Of a stretch of DNA of 64,000 bases, positions 11,723 to 24,747 are shown in pieces. The stretch comes from Struthio camelus (Eukaryota > Chordata > Aves > Struthioniformes > Struthionidae). The position numbers were made by a program, and so were the translations under genes. The stretch's first letter is position 1. The number at the start of each line of letters is the position of its first letter. The stretch covers positions 6,251,906-6,315,905 of the forward strand of contig NC_090968.1 of the NCBI RefSeq assembly GCF_040807025.1, written 5' to 3'. A model generated the notes under the pieces. It was not told where the DNA came from. It was given only the letters and a program-made list of their open reading frames with translations, and did not search any database.

Positions 11723-14700
11723 TGGTCCTGACGGTGTCTCCTCTCAGTAGGTAAGCATACCCTTATGGCTGTGAAAAGCTGCAAAGTCCTTTCCAGTGGC
11801 AGAAAGAAGCTGTTCCAAGGTGTTTTCTCATTTCTACCATCACCTTGCTTTTCTATTTTGAGTAATCAGTTCTTCTGTCCATTTAATCTAGTTTTTCTTA
11901 TTTATTTTATGGAAGCAGGCGGCCAAAAATAAATTATGATTGTTTGCAGCATCTTTCCATATCATGAGTAACAGAGTAACTTAGTGGAAACCAGTATGAA
12001 TTTTTTTTTTAAGTTTTAGTTACCTTTTTGCTTATCTGCTCTATGACAAAGTCAGAGGAGTCCCTCAGAGTATGGTAGAGGAGAAGAGCTTATATGAGGT
12101 ACAGAGGATAAGCATGCTACTGGATATTGCGTGTCATAGGACATTTTCACACATTTCACTAACAGCTCCTTCCATTGAGATTTCCTGGCTTCTGTTACTT
12201 TTCACTAATGCAGATTGTGCTCTCCTTAACACTTTTCTTGGAGATTGCTTTTCCTGGGGTTGGCCCTTTAAATCTAGGGAAAAACAGGCAGCTGCAGTCT
12301 ATAAGAAGCCATGTTTGAACTACTGAGAGCCTCTAGGAACATCACTGTTTTAGTAAGTTTTGTCTTGTTCCCCTCCTCCCTTCCACACCCACCCACCCCT
12401 TTTTTTTGATGATTCCAAGTCTCTAAGGCTTATATAACTCTTTTGCAACTATCAATAACAGCCCAAAGTACAAGGCAGTGAAGACTTACACTTGTGAGTT
12501 TTTTTAATTAAATGCAATCTATTGATAGGTATAGATAACTCATATAAAGTATGTAGGGTCTTGAGCAGTTTTCAAACTGAAAATCATGCTGAGCATTCAT
12601 TAATTAAATGTCTTGAACTACCTTTAATAAGACAGTGGAAATGTTAAATGATAAAAAAATGGATTGTAGAGTGTAAACGTAAGGTCTTTGGTTCTCAACT
12701 GATGTCTTCTCTCTGCCTAAAATAAGAGGCTCTTGACATTGTTTAGGGCTTACAGATGCCTTAGTAATAAAATGATCAACATAATCTTTATTTTTCATTA
12801 AACTGTGTTTAGTCTTGGATTCTTTAACCTGTATAGCAAAAAAAAAATGATGTTGATTTTGGCAGACCTAGGATTTGGCCTGGTCTTTACTTATTTTTTT
12901 TCTATTTTTCATCTATTAACAGTGTTTTGTTTGCTAGTTGTTTCGTAGTGAAGTTATATAAACTTATGAGTATCAATCATGCTGTCAGTAGAAAACCTTC
13001 AAGGAGAGTGCTTGCTTTCTCAAAAAAGCTCGATTTGATTCAGCTGTGTTCCTGTGTGACTCTTTTAAAGCTCAGGTTGGTTCCTAAAAGATCATCATCT
13101 CATGATTGACAGTTTACAAGATTGTGCAGTTCAGTAGCAGGTATGCTTTGCTACTGTGTGCATCAGTAGGTTCAGCTGAAATCAAAGATTCTTGTCAGTG
13201 CTCTATTTATTTTTGGAGTTAGGCTTTTGGTCTATGTTAGTCTAGACTAAAGCTGACTTCATGAAGAACAGTCTCGTACTGACTCTACAGCAAAGGTTTC
13301 TGACTAGAGTGTCCTTATAATGGCTGATGTCTTTTTAATCATTAATGAAAGCACCCTAGTTCATCAAGCATTCAAAGCAATCAGGCGGTTGAATCATACA
13401 GAACAAATACCAGTGGCTAATATGCATGTAGTATAATACAGCAGAGGAAGAAGTATTTCTTGTGGGCAGAGAGTGGCAGGACTAGTAATTTTGTGAACTG
13501 TATCATGAATAAAATATGTTTTATTCTATTTGATGCTGACTTTGGAAGGTGCCTCTATGATTATTACGTTTCTAAGCATTAGAAATTTTTTTCTAAAGGC
13601 TTTACCTGAGGCTAAATTGAGATCTAATACAAAATTCAAAGAGTTTCTGCTGAAATGCCATTAAAATTTTAACTTTCTGTTCTTTCGGGGATTTCAAAGT
13701 TATAGAGGCAAAAGCTGTACAAGCCAAAAGGAATTTAACTGTAAGATTCCTCTGTTCTGTAATAGATAGAATGTCCAACCTGAGGTATAGTCTTTGTTAT
13801 GAGTATATTCTGAATATTTGGGTTTTTTCTTGGTAAATGGTTATGATCACTAAGGGTTTTTCAGTACTTGATCCTTTCAAATGTTTTTCACTGTGAAGTT
13901 ACAGCTCTTTTTGTCCTGTTAAATTAAAACGAGACAGAGATTTCTGAGTCAATTATATGGTGATATTGCTCTTTGGAGCTCACCTGTGCAGTGATGCCTG
14001 TGAGGTGCTCCCATCTGAAAGAAACCTGAAAGGTGATTAGCCTTGATTACTTTCATCCAGGACTCATTGCTTTATTGTTCACTGTCAACTTTCAGTTGCT
14101 GTTTATTGATCTCTGACCATAGTCCATGTCTAAACTGCGGGACTGAGGAAAGCTGCTCAGTGCTTTGGCCTGACTCCTGCCCAGGTGGAAACCCAAATGT
14201 ATACTCACCCTCCTCTGCACCTTGCTTCAATGGGAAGGGATTCCTCTGGTTGGACTAGAAGAGAGTTGCAGCATCCTCTGACCCCATCCCACTAATGACA
14301 GAGTATTTGTCAGTAAATGATACATTTGACAGAGCTAATACATGATAAGTTGAAACATACTGAACATCCTAGGAAGAAATAGCTTTCTTGCTTTCTGTGA
14401 AGAATTTACCTTTTGGTCAATATAACTGTTCATGATATATGGGAAATAGATTCTTGTCCCATCACTCTCTCCATATGATCTATAGATTTCTTTGTAGGTT
14501 TATTGCATGTTACCTCCTACAACGGTTTAAATTTATAATCCGGAGTTTATAAGCCCAGGGGAAAATGTCTTTTGCAGGCTGTTAAGCATTAATGTTCTCA
14601 TATAATATTTTTTAATATGGCACAGACACTCATGGTAATTAAAATACCCGCTGATGTCAGAAGCGTCTCCTGTGGCACTTTTGCTTTATACTATCCAGGA

Positions 14701-17700
14701 AAAAAATTCCAAGTTGTCATGCCTCTCTGAAATTATTGAACATTTGTTTTTAATTCTGATGGTAGCTACTGAAAATTTATGAATAAGCTTATCTGCTATC
14801 AAAAGCTGCCTCATGGAACTTCACTATATTGACACTCAGTCGTGATAGGGAAATATGTGTCATCTCATTTTGTTTTGGAAAATGGATCTGCAGGAAGTCA
14901 GGCATAGTTAATGACTCAAAATAGGCAGTTCTGAAAAATGTAGGCTGTATTTATCTCTGCTGTGAACCCAGAGCAAGTAGTAGTACTACAAATCCCTTGT
15001 CTTCCCTCTCTGTCCAAAATTCCTGACTAATCCTGCCAACATATCTCAGCTATGAGCAGGGGAGAATGTTACTAGGGCTGAGTGCATAGTTGTTATTTAT
15101 ATGGATGCAGAGTTGTCAGGGGATCAGGTCTTTCCAATTACTGGAAATAAGAGAGGACTATCCCTACTGTGATGAGTATTATTGACAAGTCTCTGGAAAG
15201 AGATGGTGAACAGGGTGAGCCCCCCCCCCATAGCTCTTATGGAAAGAGTTTTCTCCGTGCCTTGTGATTATAAGAACAACCCCATGGACATGCTAATGTG
15301 CTGGTCTATGCTGTAGGTCTGCTTCAAGTTAGACTGGGATGAATCTCCTTAGCATAAACTTCTTAATGTGGTCATCTCAAATAGCAAGACTCTGGTCAGC
15401 CTGGCTATAAAAGTATGTTTTACCACAGTTTCAGAGCTGTGCTATTCTCAGAGTAACTGGGTAAAATATGTATTTTCACTTTATTATTTATAAATGGGAA
15501 GCAAATACACCAAAAAAACAAGACAGGGAAAGTAACATAATTCTCTTATCAACTGACTGACAGATAAATTAGCCAGCAGCACTTCATTAAGCAGATCACC
15601 TTGCACAGCATGCTCTGCTGTGAGAGCAAGTTTTGTCATAAGTCAGTTGCAGTTTACTGAGGAAAGATACTTGGATAGATTGTGTGAAGTCTCCCTCATT
15701 TTATTTTACTTTATTTAAGTCTGAGACATCAAGCAAAGCACTTTATCTCCCTTGATCATATAGTATTGTTTTACATGTGAGTATTTATTGGTGCCTGTTT
15801 TATTGAATTGTGCGGGAATCAGCACATGCAACAAATAACAGAAAGTAAGTGGAAAGTGCAGGCATCAATTGAAGAATCAGCAAGGCTGGATGTGGAGGGC
15901 AATGCTTGGACTTTAGTTTCTGTTTTCCTTCAGTGTATTGTCACCTTTAAGGAATTGTTTGGTCAGAGGAATGGAATAGAAAGTGATCTGTTCATTTCAG
16001 AAGAGCGGTGAGATGAAAAGCAACTTTCGCTTTTAATGTTCCTTGTCAATGTTATCTTTAGTAATTGCCAATCTATTGGCTGTACAATTCATTCATGTGT
16101 AACTATGAACTTGGGGACCTATGATTGGACTAGAGAAAAATTTAGGTAACCAAATCTCAAAGCAAAAATCTCATCCCTCTTTCCTAGCCATTACCCAAGC
16201 CTAGAGATGTGTAAGCTCTGAAGTAGTCCACTTTGAGCCTTCTTAGCTAATGTCAGCCCTGTGCTCCCGTGTCGGATTTATGATGCCACTTGTAAACACC
16301 TTCCTGTAGGAGCATCATCCTTCCTGCACTGAAGTTGATCCTGTCCAGGTGACCTGAGCCTCACCTGATTATTCCTAGTAGCACTGTGGGAGTGTGACAG
16401 GCTGGATAAATCTCTTATGTTACGTCCATGCTGTAAAAATAGGAGGAAGCAAAAGTAGAGGCAGGGCAAGTAGAACTGTGAAGAGGTTTTCATGTTCCTA
16501 CTTTCTTCTTCATCCAGAGATTCCTACCTTACAGTTCCCTTTCACTATCTCTTCATTCAAGTGCAAACGTGGGCCTTAGGCAGGATGTTGTAGCCTGTTA
16601 CCCGAGTACATTAGGTTAGTAAGAGGAGTTTCTTGGTGCCCAGGTTGGTGCTTGTTCCCATTGATCACAGTGCCTTAGACATGGGCCAAAAGTCAGTATG
16701 CATACTGCTGAGCTGGGTTGGCCCTTTGAAAAAGAAACTTCATCGAAGAAAGGCACAGAATAAGCATGTTTTTAAAAGTGTGAATTCTAACTTTTTAAAG
16801 CTTAAAAGGTTGCTCACTCTTCATGAACAAAGATCAAAGAGGTGGAAAAAGACTAAAGGAAACGGAGCAGTAATTAGTGTAAGAACAGGAAGGAAAAACT
16901 TAACACGTAACTGTGATAGCATTCAGCTTTTAAGGAGGTTTGGGCTAGAGGAGTTTGGATGATGTAGACAAGGGTATCTTTTGCTGCTGTATTACTAGCT
17001 TTCTACCACAACATTGCAGTAGTCATAGTGAGAATTATGACCTCAATTTCTGTGAGTGCTTACCTAGACCAAGACATGTGTTTTCAGAAATAGGAAACTG
17101 AAGTAAATGTATATATAAAAAATGCTGCAAAATCATGACTTTTCTGACTCCCTTTCTTAACACAAACTGAATTTTCTTATCTGATGCCCACTGTATGTTC
17201 ATCCTGCTTGCTCACACTACTTTCTCGTAGAAATCTACATGCCTTTGTTTTGGTGGGGTTTAACGTTCCCCAGAGGGTTGTATGCATTCAAGTGTGGAGG
17301 AAAAAAAAGTTCCTTGCTGTAACAAGAATGACTCAATGTACATCTTCAGTTCAAAGCACAGTTCTTGACCCTCTGAGTGGCTAACCCTGCCAACAAGCTA
17401 TCATTATAAAGTTTAATTGAATTATTTCTGCAAGATAATGTGCTAGTGCAGTTTTTTTTTTTTAATTTTGTTTTAGTTTCATTGGCATGGCTCAGAAGTC
17501 GGATCCTTTGAGGAGATAAATGGGGGGATTAGGACATGTACAGAGTGAACTAGTTTTACTTCTTTGGTTTTATACCTCCCATTCCCTATCAGTTCATATA
17601 GCATTATGCTTGCATTCAATGGAAAATTAAAATCTTTCTTGCACAAAATGCTCTACTGCAAGAGATAATAGTAGATGAGCAAAACACTGGTTGATGATTC

Positions 17701-18237
17701 ATCAAGATATAATATTTAACTATATATATGTTACATTTTACACACGAACACACAAAACTGAACGTCCTTGTAGCCAAATCTTTAGTCTAAACATGCTGAT
17801 TATTTCTGTGCCTCTTCTTAGTATCATGCAACTATTTAACTTTGTCTCATCCTTCAAGTCATGCTAAATGGATTCTTGAATTCTGAAGTTTCAGTTTACT
17901 AGAAAATCATGATTTTTTTTCAGGCCTTGGCTATGCTACTTTTCTCAGCAATTTATTTCTTTTAAACAAAATGATACTTGGTTAAGATGATCCAGCCATG
18001 TACTGAAGGTGAAGAATTAACATCCATTCTTACTCTTATGATTATAACCTGGTGATTGTGCTTTGTTAAAATGAGATGCTGTGCAATTAAAGACTGCCTA
18101 CTTGCTATACTGATGAATATTTTAAAGGAAAATCCAAAGATTCAGTTTGTATTTCTAGAAACTCAGGGATTCCAGTTAGAACTGGCTAGCTGCCATTTTT
18201 TTTCCTTTGAGAGTATACCTTAAGAGAATAGTCCAAA

Positions 18238-18259
18238 AAACAAACAAACAAACAAACCA
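18238..18259. repeat. (CAAA)n microsatellite
   Basis: Several CAAA units in a row. The complementary type, (TTTG)n, occurs at about 56,256-56,277. Short simple repeats with no linked gene. Confidence 0.85.
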
Positions 18260-18851
18260 CAGCTCACCTGCCTTTCATATACAATACTACTAACAGAATT
18301 TGCTGGTGACCTATATCACTTACACTGGAATGATCACTGGCGTTTAGATGTTTGCATTTGTGCCTAAAGATGGACTGAGTGTATTGGTTCTTACAGAAAA
18401 TGTAGTAATATTTATCCAGGAAAAATCTGAACTGTAATGAACTCAATATATTATCTGACTTAATCTCAGCTTTTATACTGAAATTACAGAGATCCTGTTC
18501 ACCCAGTCGCCTTACACCTTTGACTGTCAACTGGAAACAAAATGGCTACTAATTCTACCTGAAATGCAAAAGCTTTTTGAAAATTGAACTGATGCATAAA
18601 ATGGGAGTTACTCCTGACTCACATTAACCTAACATTGTTGGCAGTTTTCCATTGTCTGAACTCATTGGCTTTTTTGTTTGTTAGCTTTACACTGAAATAA
18701 AAAATGAGTATTTAGTTCTTGGAAATCAGTGGAACCTCCTCTGATTTACTCTGACATAAGTAGTATGCTCACCACATGGCTGTGTTTAACCCTGCTTAGT
18801 ATTTGTGCTCTCTTAACTTACAAGAATAACCACATTTAGTGAAGGGCTTAT

Positions 18852-18880
18852 TGTTTCATTTAAGAGTCTTAAATGAAACA
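18852..18880. repeat. Near-perfect 29-nt palindrome
   Basis: Arms of 14 bases (TGTTTCATTTAAGA and TCTTAAATGAAACA) flank a single central G. Every base pairs. It could arise from a small inverted duplication or serve as a dimeric binding site; no neighbouring gene clarifies it. Confidence 0.9.
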
Positions 18881-20154
18881 CATGGTGCTTGCTGGGAGTG
18901 TGAAAGAGCAAGGCAGACGTTATCTCCTGTGTTGTTAGAGTGCCAGAAGGCTAGGCTATTTTGGGATGAGGTAACAGACAGAATTAATATGGTCTCTGAT
19001 AGAAATTAGTCCAGGGTTTTGATATTATTTTTTTCCAGGGATGAGGATAAGGGTCTTTGTTTTGTGTTTTAAACTGTCACACCCTTTTCAGCTACTCATA
19101 TTAAGAGCTGCCTTAGCAGTCACAAGATGAATTTCATGAGAATTGGATGTCATCTACTTCACTAAATAGCCAACTGGTGCAGGGAGCCTAAGTGACTTAG
19201 TGAATTTCCCTCCACAGAGAGTTTCATTTAAATTAGTGGATAAAACTGATGCTTTTTCAGAACATCTGTTCCTGCTTCTAGGCTCTTGATTGTAGTGGAA
19301 ATAATAACAAGTGCAACTATCCATTTTTTTTCTCACCCATGGTTTCTAAATCCTGGCTATTGATACTGTTTAGCATTGTTAATCAGTCTTGCTACTTTTC
19401 TTCTCCCCTTTAAAAGCCTGCCTTTTTAGACATAGTTAGGCTTTTGTTTATGTAAATATTTTGTAAGCAGCTGTGTCAGTCATTATGGTAAAGCTCAAGA
19501 CTTTGTGTTGTGGAGCGGTTCTAATGTTTGTTAGAATCTGAAATCACATATACCCAAGGAGAAATGGTAATAAAAGCAATTAAAAGCCAACCCATAGCCA
19601 TGTCTTGGCAAAAAACATATATGATAAGAACTCTCCAGTGATGGATATGCAGCTTTTCTTCTGAGTCACTGCGAATAAAAAAAAAAAAAAATTATTGCAA
19701 CTTACCATTCTAAGTTTCTGGAAGTTGGTTGAGTCATTGGAGGCATTCAGATTTTTCTGCAGATCTGTCTAAAATCCCTCTTGTGTGACTCGTGTATGTT
19801 TTTTTAGTAGTCAATTTACTGACAAACATTTATTTGTAACATTAAAGCCCGTTATTAAATGAAAAACTACATCTACGTGACTGTGTGCTACTATTCATAC
19901 AGAGATGATTTTGTTTTACTTGTATTGTTACCTCTTCACTTCTCACCTCTGCTTCAATTTCATTTTTATAAATATATTAAGCAAAATGTGAACTCTGATA
20001 TCTAAGTCTTGACCTTCTGTCATGACAAAAATTGACCTTTTCTTCCTACTTCTTGCCTTCTGTGTGTAGCCCTCTTCCAATCATGACAGTGCACTGCCTC
20101 TCACACAGTGAATTGTTAGCTTCCTGAATATCCTTCTTGGAGATTGCTGAATTT

Positions 20155-20215
20155 TATATTTAATTATTATTACATTTTATATTTTATATTAATATATTTT
20201 ATATTTAAAATAATT
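20155..20215. repeat. AT-rich low-complexity patch (TTTATATT units)
   Basis: Irregular repeats of ATTTTATATT and ATATTTTA with almost no G or C. Low-complexity DNA with no other signal. Confidence 0.8.
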
Positions 20216-22552
20216 CAAAAGTAGCATTCAAAAGGTTTTTTTGATACTGAATTGTGTCTGGGCTTTAAAAAAAAAGTGGTAGGTTTTCCCCCTCATTCTG
20301 CAGTTTTTAAGTTGTAGCCTTATTGATATCTAGTCTAATACTAGATTAGCAGAAGTAAGTAATAATGGAATGTGACTATACTCTCCATCTTGCTGCATCC
20401 TGTATCACTGTCAGTTAAATTCTCAAATGGACACTCTCTCTTCCCCCGGCATCTTTCAAAGCTGGGTCTGTAAAGGCCATAAAAGGAAATTAAAAAATTT
20501 AGTGGCAAACAGATTTCTGAAGCTTACAGCGATATGACAACTAGATTTTAAGTGTCAAAATCAAAAAAAAAAAAAAAACTTCAGAGAAAGGGTGCACAGA
20601 GTTGTAATATTGATGCCACTTAAAAAAGTTTTGAAAATTTTAAGATGTGTGTACGTACACAAATTAAAATATGACTAGAATCACATTCTACCAGAAAAAA
20701 AGTTTCATTTTCCTTGCTTTTTTGATAGCTGGGTTTCCAGTTGGCCAAGACATAGAGATATTCTAAAAATGCCCTACTGTCACACCCACAAGTTTAGCAG
20801 TGTCAGTGCTAGAAACACTGACAGTCTTGCTGAAGAAGGCCTCTAGCGTTTCTAATACTGTTGATTGGGCTCTGATTTCTCTCTATCGCTCCATCAGTTT
20901 GTTAACAGAGTCAGCAGGTTATCTGGATTAGGGTTTCCAATACTGCTAGCAGCTGTGGGGCTTAAGCTTCTTTTTTCAATAGAGAAAGCATACAGTGTTT
21001 GTAAATAAGTCCTGCTGTAGTGATTCTTGTGCATGAACACAATGGATTCACACTGCTGCCAGCATGCATGTTCAGTCCCTTCAACTCTGAGAAAGTGATT
21101 GTTTCTGGAATTCAATTTGTGCAGCAGCAAAGGTTTAGTATTCCTTAGTTTTGCATTTCAGGAACAAGCCTCGTTGCAATCAGGTAGAACATAAGCATGC
21201 TTTGATGCAGCAATTGTGGTGATTGTGGCCGCGTGTTCCCCTCAGGAATTGATGGTCTGTTTATTCATAAACATTTCAAAATGTTATGACTTGTAAATTT
21301 AGTTTTGGACTTTTTTGGAATACATTTCTCCTTCTCCCTTATTTCTGTCCTTAAAAGGTGATATCAAAAGGAATTTGAGATCTCTTTTTAAAGGACATTA
21401 TCTGTTCCTGAGCCCTTAGTTTGTGAGATGTTTATTTTGCTTTCTCTGGGTAGAATGTCTTTAAAATAATTTCTAAACAAAAACGCTCTATCCTTTTTCA
21501 CATTCTCTTTTCTTTATTCAAAAATGTTTGTCAGTGAGGGATTTTTTCCACTGTGTGTACAGTGAAATTATATTCATGGCTATGCCTTTCATTTTAACTT
21601 TTTTATGTTCCAGAATAATCTTAGTTCTTCACCAATGCTTTGTATTAAAATTACGTCAAAAAGCTGCAATTGCGTCCTTTGATGTTACGCATTGTGTGCG
21701 CTTACAGTTTACATGTTTAGCAAATAGGTTGGATGTAGTCTCATGATCCTTCAATGTACAGGTTAAGAGACAGAGTGGTTAGATGGTACATGTGAGGTCA
21801 GGCCTTGAGAGCTGTAATAAGAGATAGGAACCAAACCAAAAGAACAACTCTTTTACTCCTTTCTAGCACTTGCTGTCAAACTATTAATAATCGTGGTAAT
21901 ACTATGTATCAGAATATCTGTATGTAACTATGCACTGTAGGATCAGCTGAGAAAGTTTGTTGCTAGTCCAAAAAAGTGGTTTGTCCTTTGGCTTTTCTTT
22001 CTATGCTGCTTAGTAGAAGTTGAGATCAGTTCAGATGCTTGAGTTGGCAACCTGTTTTGGCTTAGGTCATTCCTAATGAAGGATCCTGCACTCCGTTATA
22101 TCCTTAATGCTGTAGTTCCACAAAAGTACACTCTATGTACTTTCTGAACTTCTCAATTTTTTACATAGTAGTTTGTCTATTGACAGTTTCTTTGAAACAA
22201 TGCAACGATTTAGGAATGCTTTGTTATCTAGAAAAACTCCTCTCTGCTTTTGAATTATATTTGTTATATTCTTTATGTTTTTTTGTGTTGTTTAATTCAA
22301 TGTTTCCATTAAACAATTGGAGAAAAAAAAAGGTATATTCTATAGCAGATAGGTAACCTAAATATCTTAAAATCCTTATAAAATAATTGTAAGGAACCTC
22401 ATTTTAAATATAGAACCCCACTTTTATCAGTAATAACTTACCTCATGTGCTGCCGTTTGCAGCACACCCAAACTGTGCTGCAAGCACCTGTTCATGCCCA
22501 AATGTTACTTCAAAGAACTAGTGCTCCAACAACTTTCTTTTATCTCTTCTAG

Positions 22553-22611
22553 CTGCTGATCTGGGGTTTGATCCTGAGTACATTGGACCATATTCACCTG
22601 CCTGCTTCAAT
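22553..22611 (+). other. Candidate internal exon of 59 nt, unassigned
   Basis: A pyrimidine-rich tract (about 22,531-22,550, CTTTCTTTTATCTCTTCT) leads to AG at 22551-22552, and the block ends at a near-perfect donor (GTAAGT at 22612). Two frames are open across it. One, entering in phase 1 and leaving in phase 0, reads ADLGFDPEYIGPYSPACFN, which looks protein-like and is unusually free of hydrophobic runs for this AT-rich region. No neighbouring exon with matching phase was found, so it could be an exon of a non-coding RNA, an orphan or alternative exon, or a chance pairing of splice-like sites. Confidence 0.25.
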
Positions 22612-24017
22612 GTAAGTTTAATTTTCATCATGTACTTTAAAGGCAGCTACCTGTAGACTTGAGCAGCTATTTAAGTGTTGTACTAAATCTGGACTCTGGT
22701 CCGCAACATTCAAAAGATTGCAAGACCTAAGCCTTTGTTGAAGGGACTGTCTGACTGGAGCCAGGGAAGTACTGCAGGTTGCTCAAGGACTTTTCCTCCT
22801 TAACGTGATGTTTTTGTATGATAATCTCCAATCCTGATTTAAGAGATGAAGAAACAAGATATCAAATGGCCTTTTCATTAAGTTTGGCCACACCTCTGCC
22901 TATAATAACCACATTGCAGCAGCTGAGACAACAGTTTACTATGCAGTCCTGCTTCTTTGTGTTGGTAGTTTTTTGACAAATTTGACTTTCATTTCATCTT
23001 TACTTGGATACAGAAGATGCAATGAGGGTGACTAATTGCTTTTCTTAACCTTAAGATGGATTTTGCATAGGTTCCTATCATTACTGAATGAATGCCTGAA
23101 TGAACCATCTAGTTCTAAAATGTCTTCATGAGAAGAAGCAAGTAAATCCTTAAGATTGTATTCAAATCTTTTTGTCTTTGAGTCTCACAATGATGTGTTG
23201 GATATTGATTATTAAAATGATCACGGTATGTAATATTAAAGGCATTATATATAAACAAGAGCACCTAAAATCACATAAAAAACCGTGTTAGAAGGCCTAT
23301 GGGCCTTCACATTTCTTGGCATAAACAATCTCAAAGCATTAGCAAGTATTTCATATTTTCTAGTTACTCCATTGTAGTTGCCTGGGAGATCCTTTAAAAT
23401 GTGTGATATGCACCTTTCCCAGAAAAAGGAGATGGGATGCATTGCATCATGGCCTCAGTCCAAAGTTGCAGTTCCCCTATTCTTCCCTGCAAAAGAAGCT
23501 TGGCGTTAGTTGTTGACCAAAAAGTTGCCAAGACAGTCATCCTAAATTTGAGGACTGCTCTCTGCAAGAGGAACGATTTATTGCCCATTTAACAGCTGTC
23601 TTACAGCTGTCTGTAAGGCACTTGGAGGATGAATAAACTGTAATGAATTGGAGCAGTTTATGCTTTACTTATGTATTTTTGGGAGTGGAATTGGTAAGTA
23701 GTTTTGAATTGCCTGGGTTGTTTCTGGCCCTTCCAGTGGGAGACTCTTAGGTGTACTGTGGTTTGCACAGTACTCCAGGCACCTGCACTTCAGCTAGGGA
23801 AATCCATGATATGAACTAATAACAGTTTTGCTAGCTTCAGGGGAGTTGAGGGTAATGGATAAAGTGATGATATTTTCAGGCTAGAGCTGGAAGATTGTCA
23901 TCATTTCTGAGCTTCTTGTTTTACTGCTGCCTGGTGATAGTGACAGAATGTTCTGTGGTTAGGAAATGTCAGCTTCATGGATGAGCTGTCCAATGAGAAT
24001 ATCATTTCTCTCAACAG

Positions 24018-24051
24018 ATTTCTACATAATCTGAATAGATTATGTAGAAAT
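24018..24051. repeat. Perfect 15-bp inverted repeat with 4-nt loop
   Basis: ATTTCTACATAATCT (24018-24032) and AGATTATGTAGAAAT (24037-24051) are exact reverse complements separated by GAAT. As RNA this forms an uninterrupted 15-bp A/U-rich hairpin. No terminal motifs or target duplications mark it as a transposon, and the stem is too short for a typical miRNA precursor. Confidence 0.9.
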
Positions 24052-24730
24052 AAAGGTTAAGTTGGTCAGATAGCACCATATGCTAGTGGATGGAAAGATG
24101 CAAGCCAAGATTCCATGAACAAAAAAAAATCTATTTAGATCAAATTCAATTTTAGGAAGGTTGGTAAAAGATTTAACTAAAATAGAACTGGGAGACTTCT
24201 ACTGAGCTGATTTTAATAATGACCGCATCTCTGCAGTCAGAATTGTGTCATTATAATAGATCTTTGCTTCTCAGATATATTTTAGAGAACAAATGTTACT
24301 AACAACTAATGAGTACAAATATTCCTGGATGAAATTCAGCAGCCTTCTTTACCAATTCATCACTGAACCACCAGGAGACAAATGCTGATGTCTCTGTCAG
24401 CCACTCATGAAAAATCCTTTGGAATACTTCACGCATTTCATTTTTGTCAATTCAAAAAGGATGAACTCAAAGGCAGGCTGGTGCAGAGAAGAAAGATCAA
24501 TGTAATGGAGAGCCTATCCCATGAACTTGGCTTTTTAACCTAGCAAAAATAAAGAGCAAAGGGTCTGTGATTACTCTGTATTAATACATTGGGGGTAATT
24601 CCAGGGTGGGGGAAGGACAATTTAAGTTAAAGGACAAAACTGGCACAAGCCTAAATTGGAATAAATTGACCGTTAATATACTTAGACTGGAAATTAGAAG
24701 ACAGTCTTAAGTGTTAGTAGAAATAGAATT

Positions 24731-24747
24731 GGGGGGGGGGGGGAGGG
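24731..24747. repeat. Poly-G tract
   Basis: About twelve G in a row followed by AGGGAAA. Isolated homopolymer in AT-rich sequence; creates spurious short open frames on both strands. Confidence 0.85.

Larger units (their letters stand above)
9466..22552. other. Intergenic stretch without a supported gene
   Basis: Contains a MIR-like piece at 11,641, the 29-nt palindrome at 18,852 and several A/T tracts (for example A13 at 19,678). Weak MIR-like similarity is also seen near 21,760. The 112-codon (9,729-10,067) and 109-codon (16,633-16,962) plus-strand frames lack recognisable domains and normal composition and are not called. Confidence 0.6.

Noticed and set aside
16633..16962. 109-codon plus-strand frame, Lys/Arg-rich
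   Set aside because: Resembles a ribosomal or nucleolar protein only in composition; no family match, splice sites or conserved motif seen.
21755..22870. Two short stretches with weak MIR-like phrasing (near 21,760 and 22,840)
   Set aside because: Similarity limited to about 25-35 bases each; insufficient to call an element.
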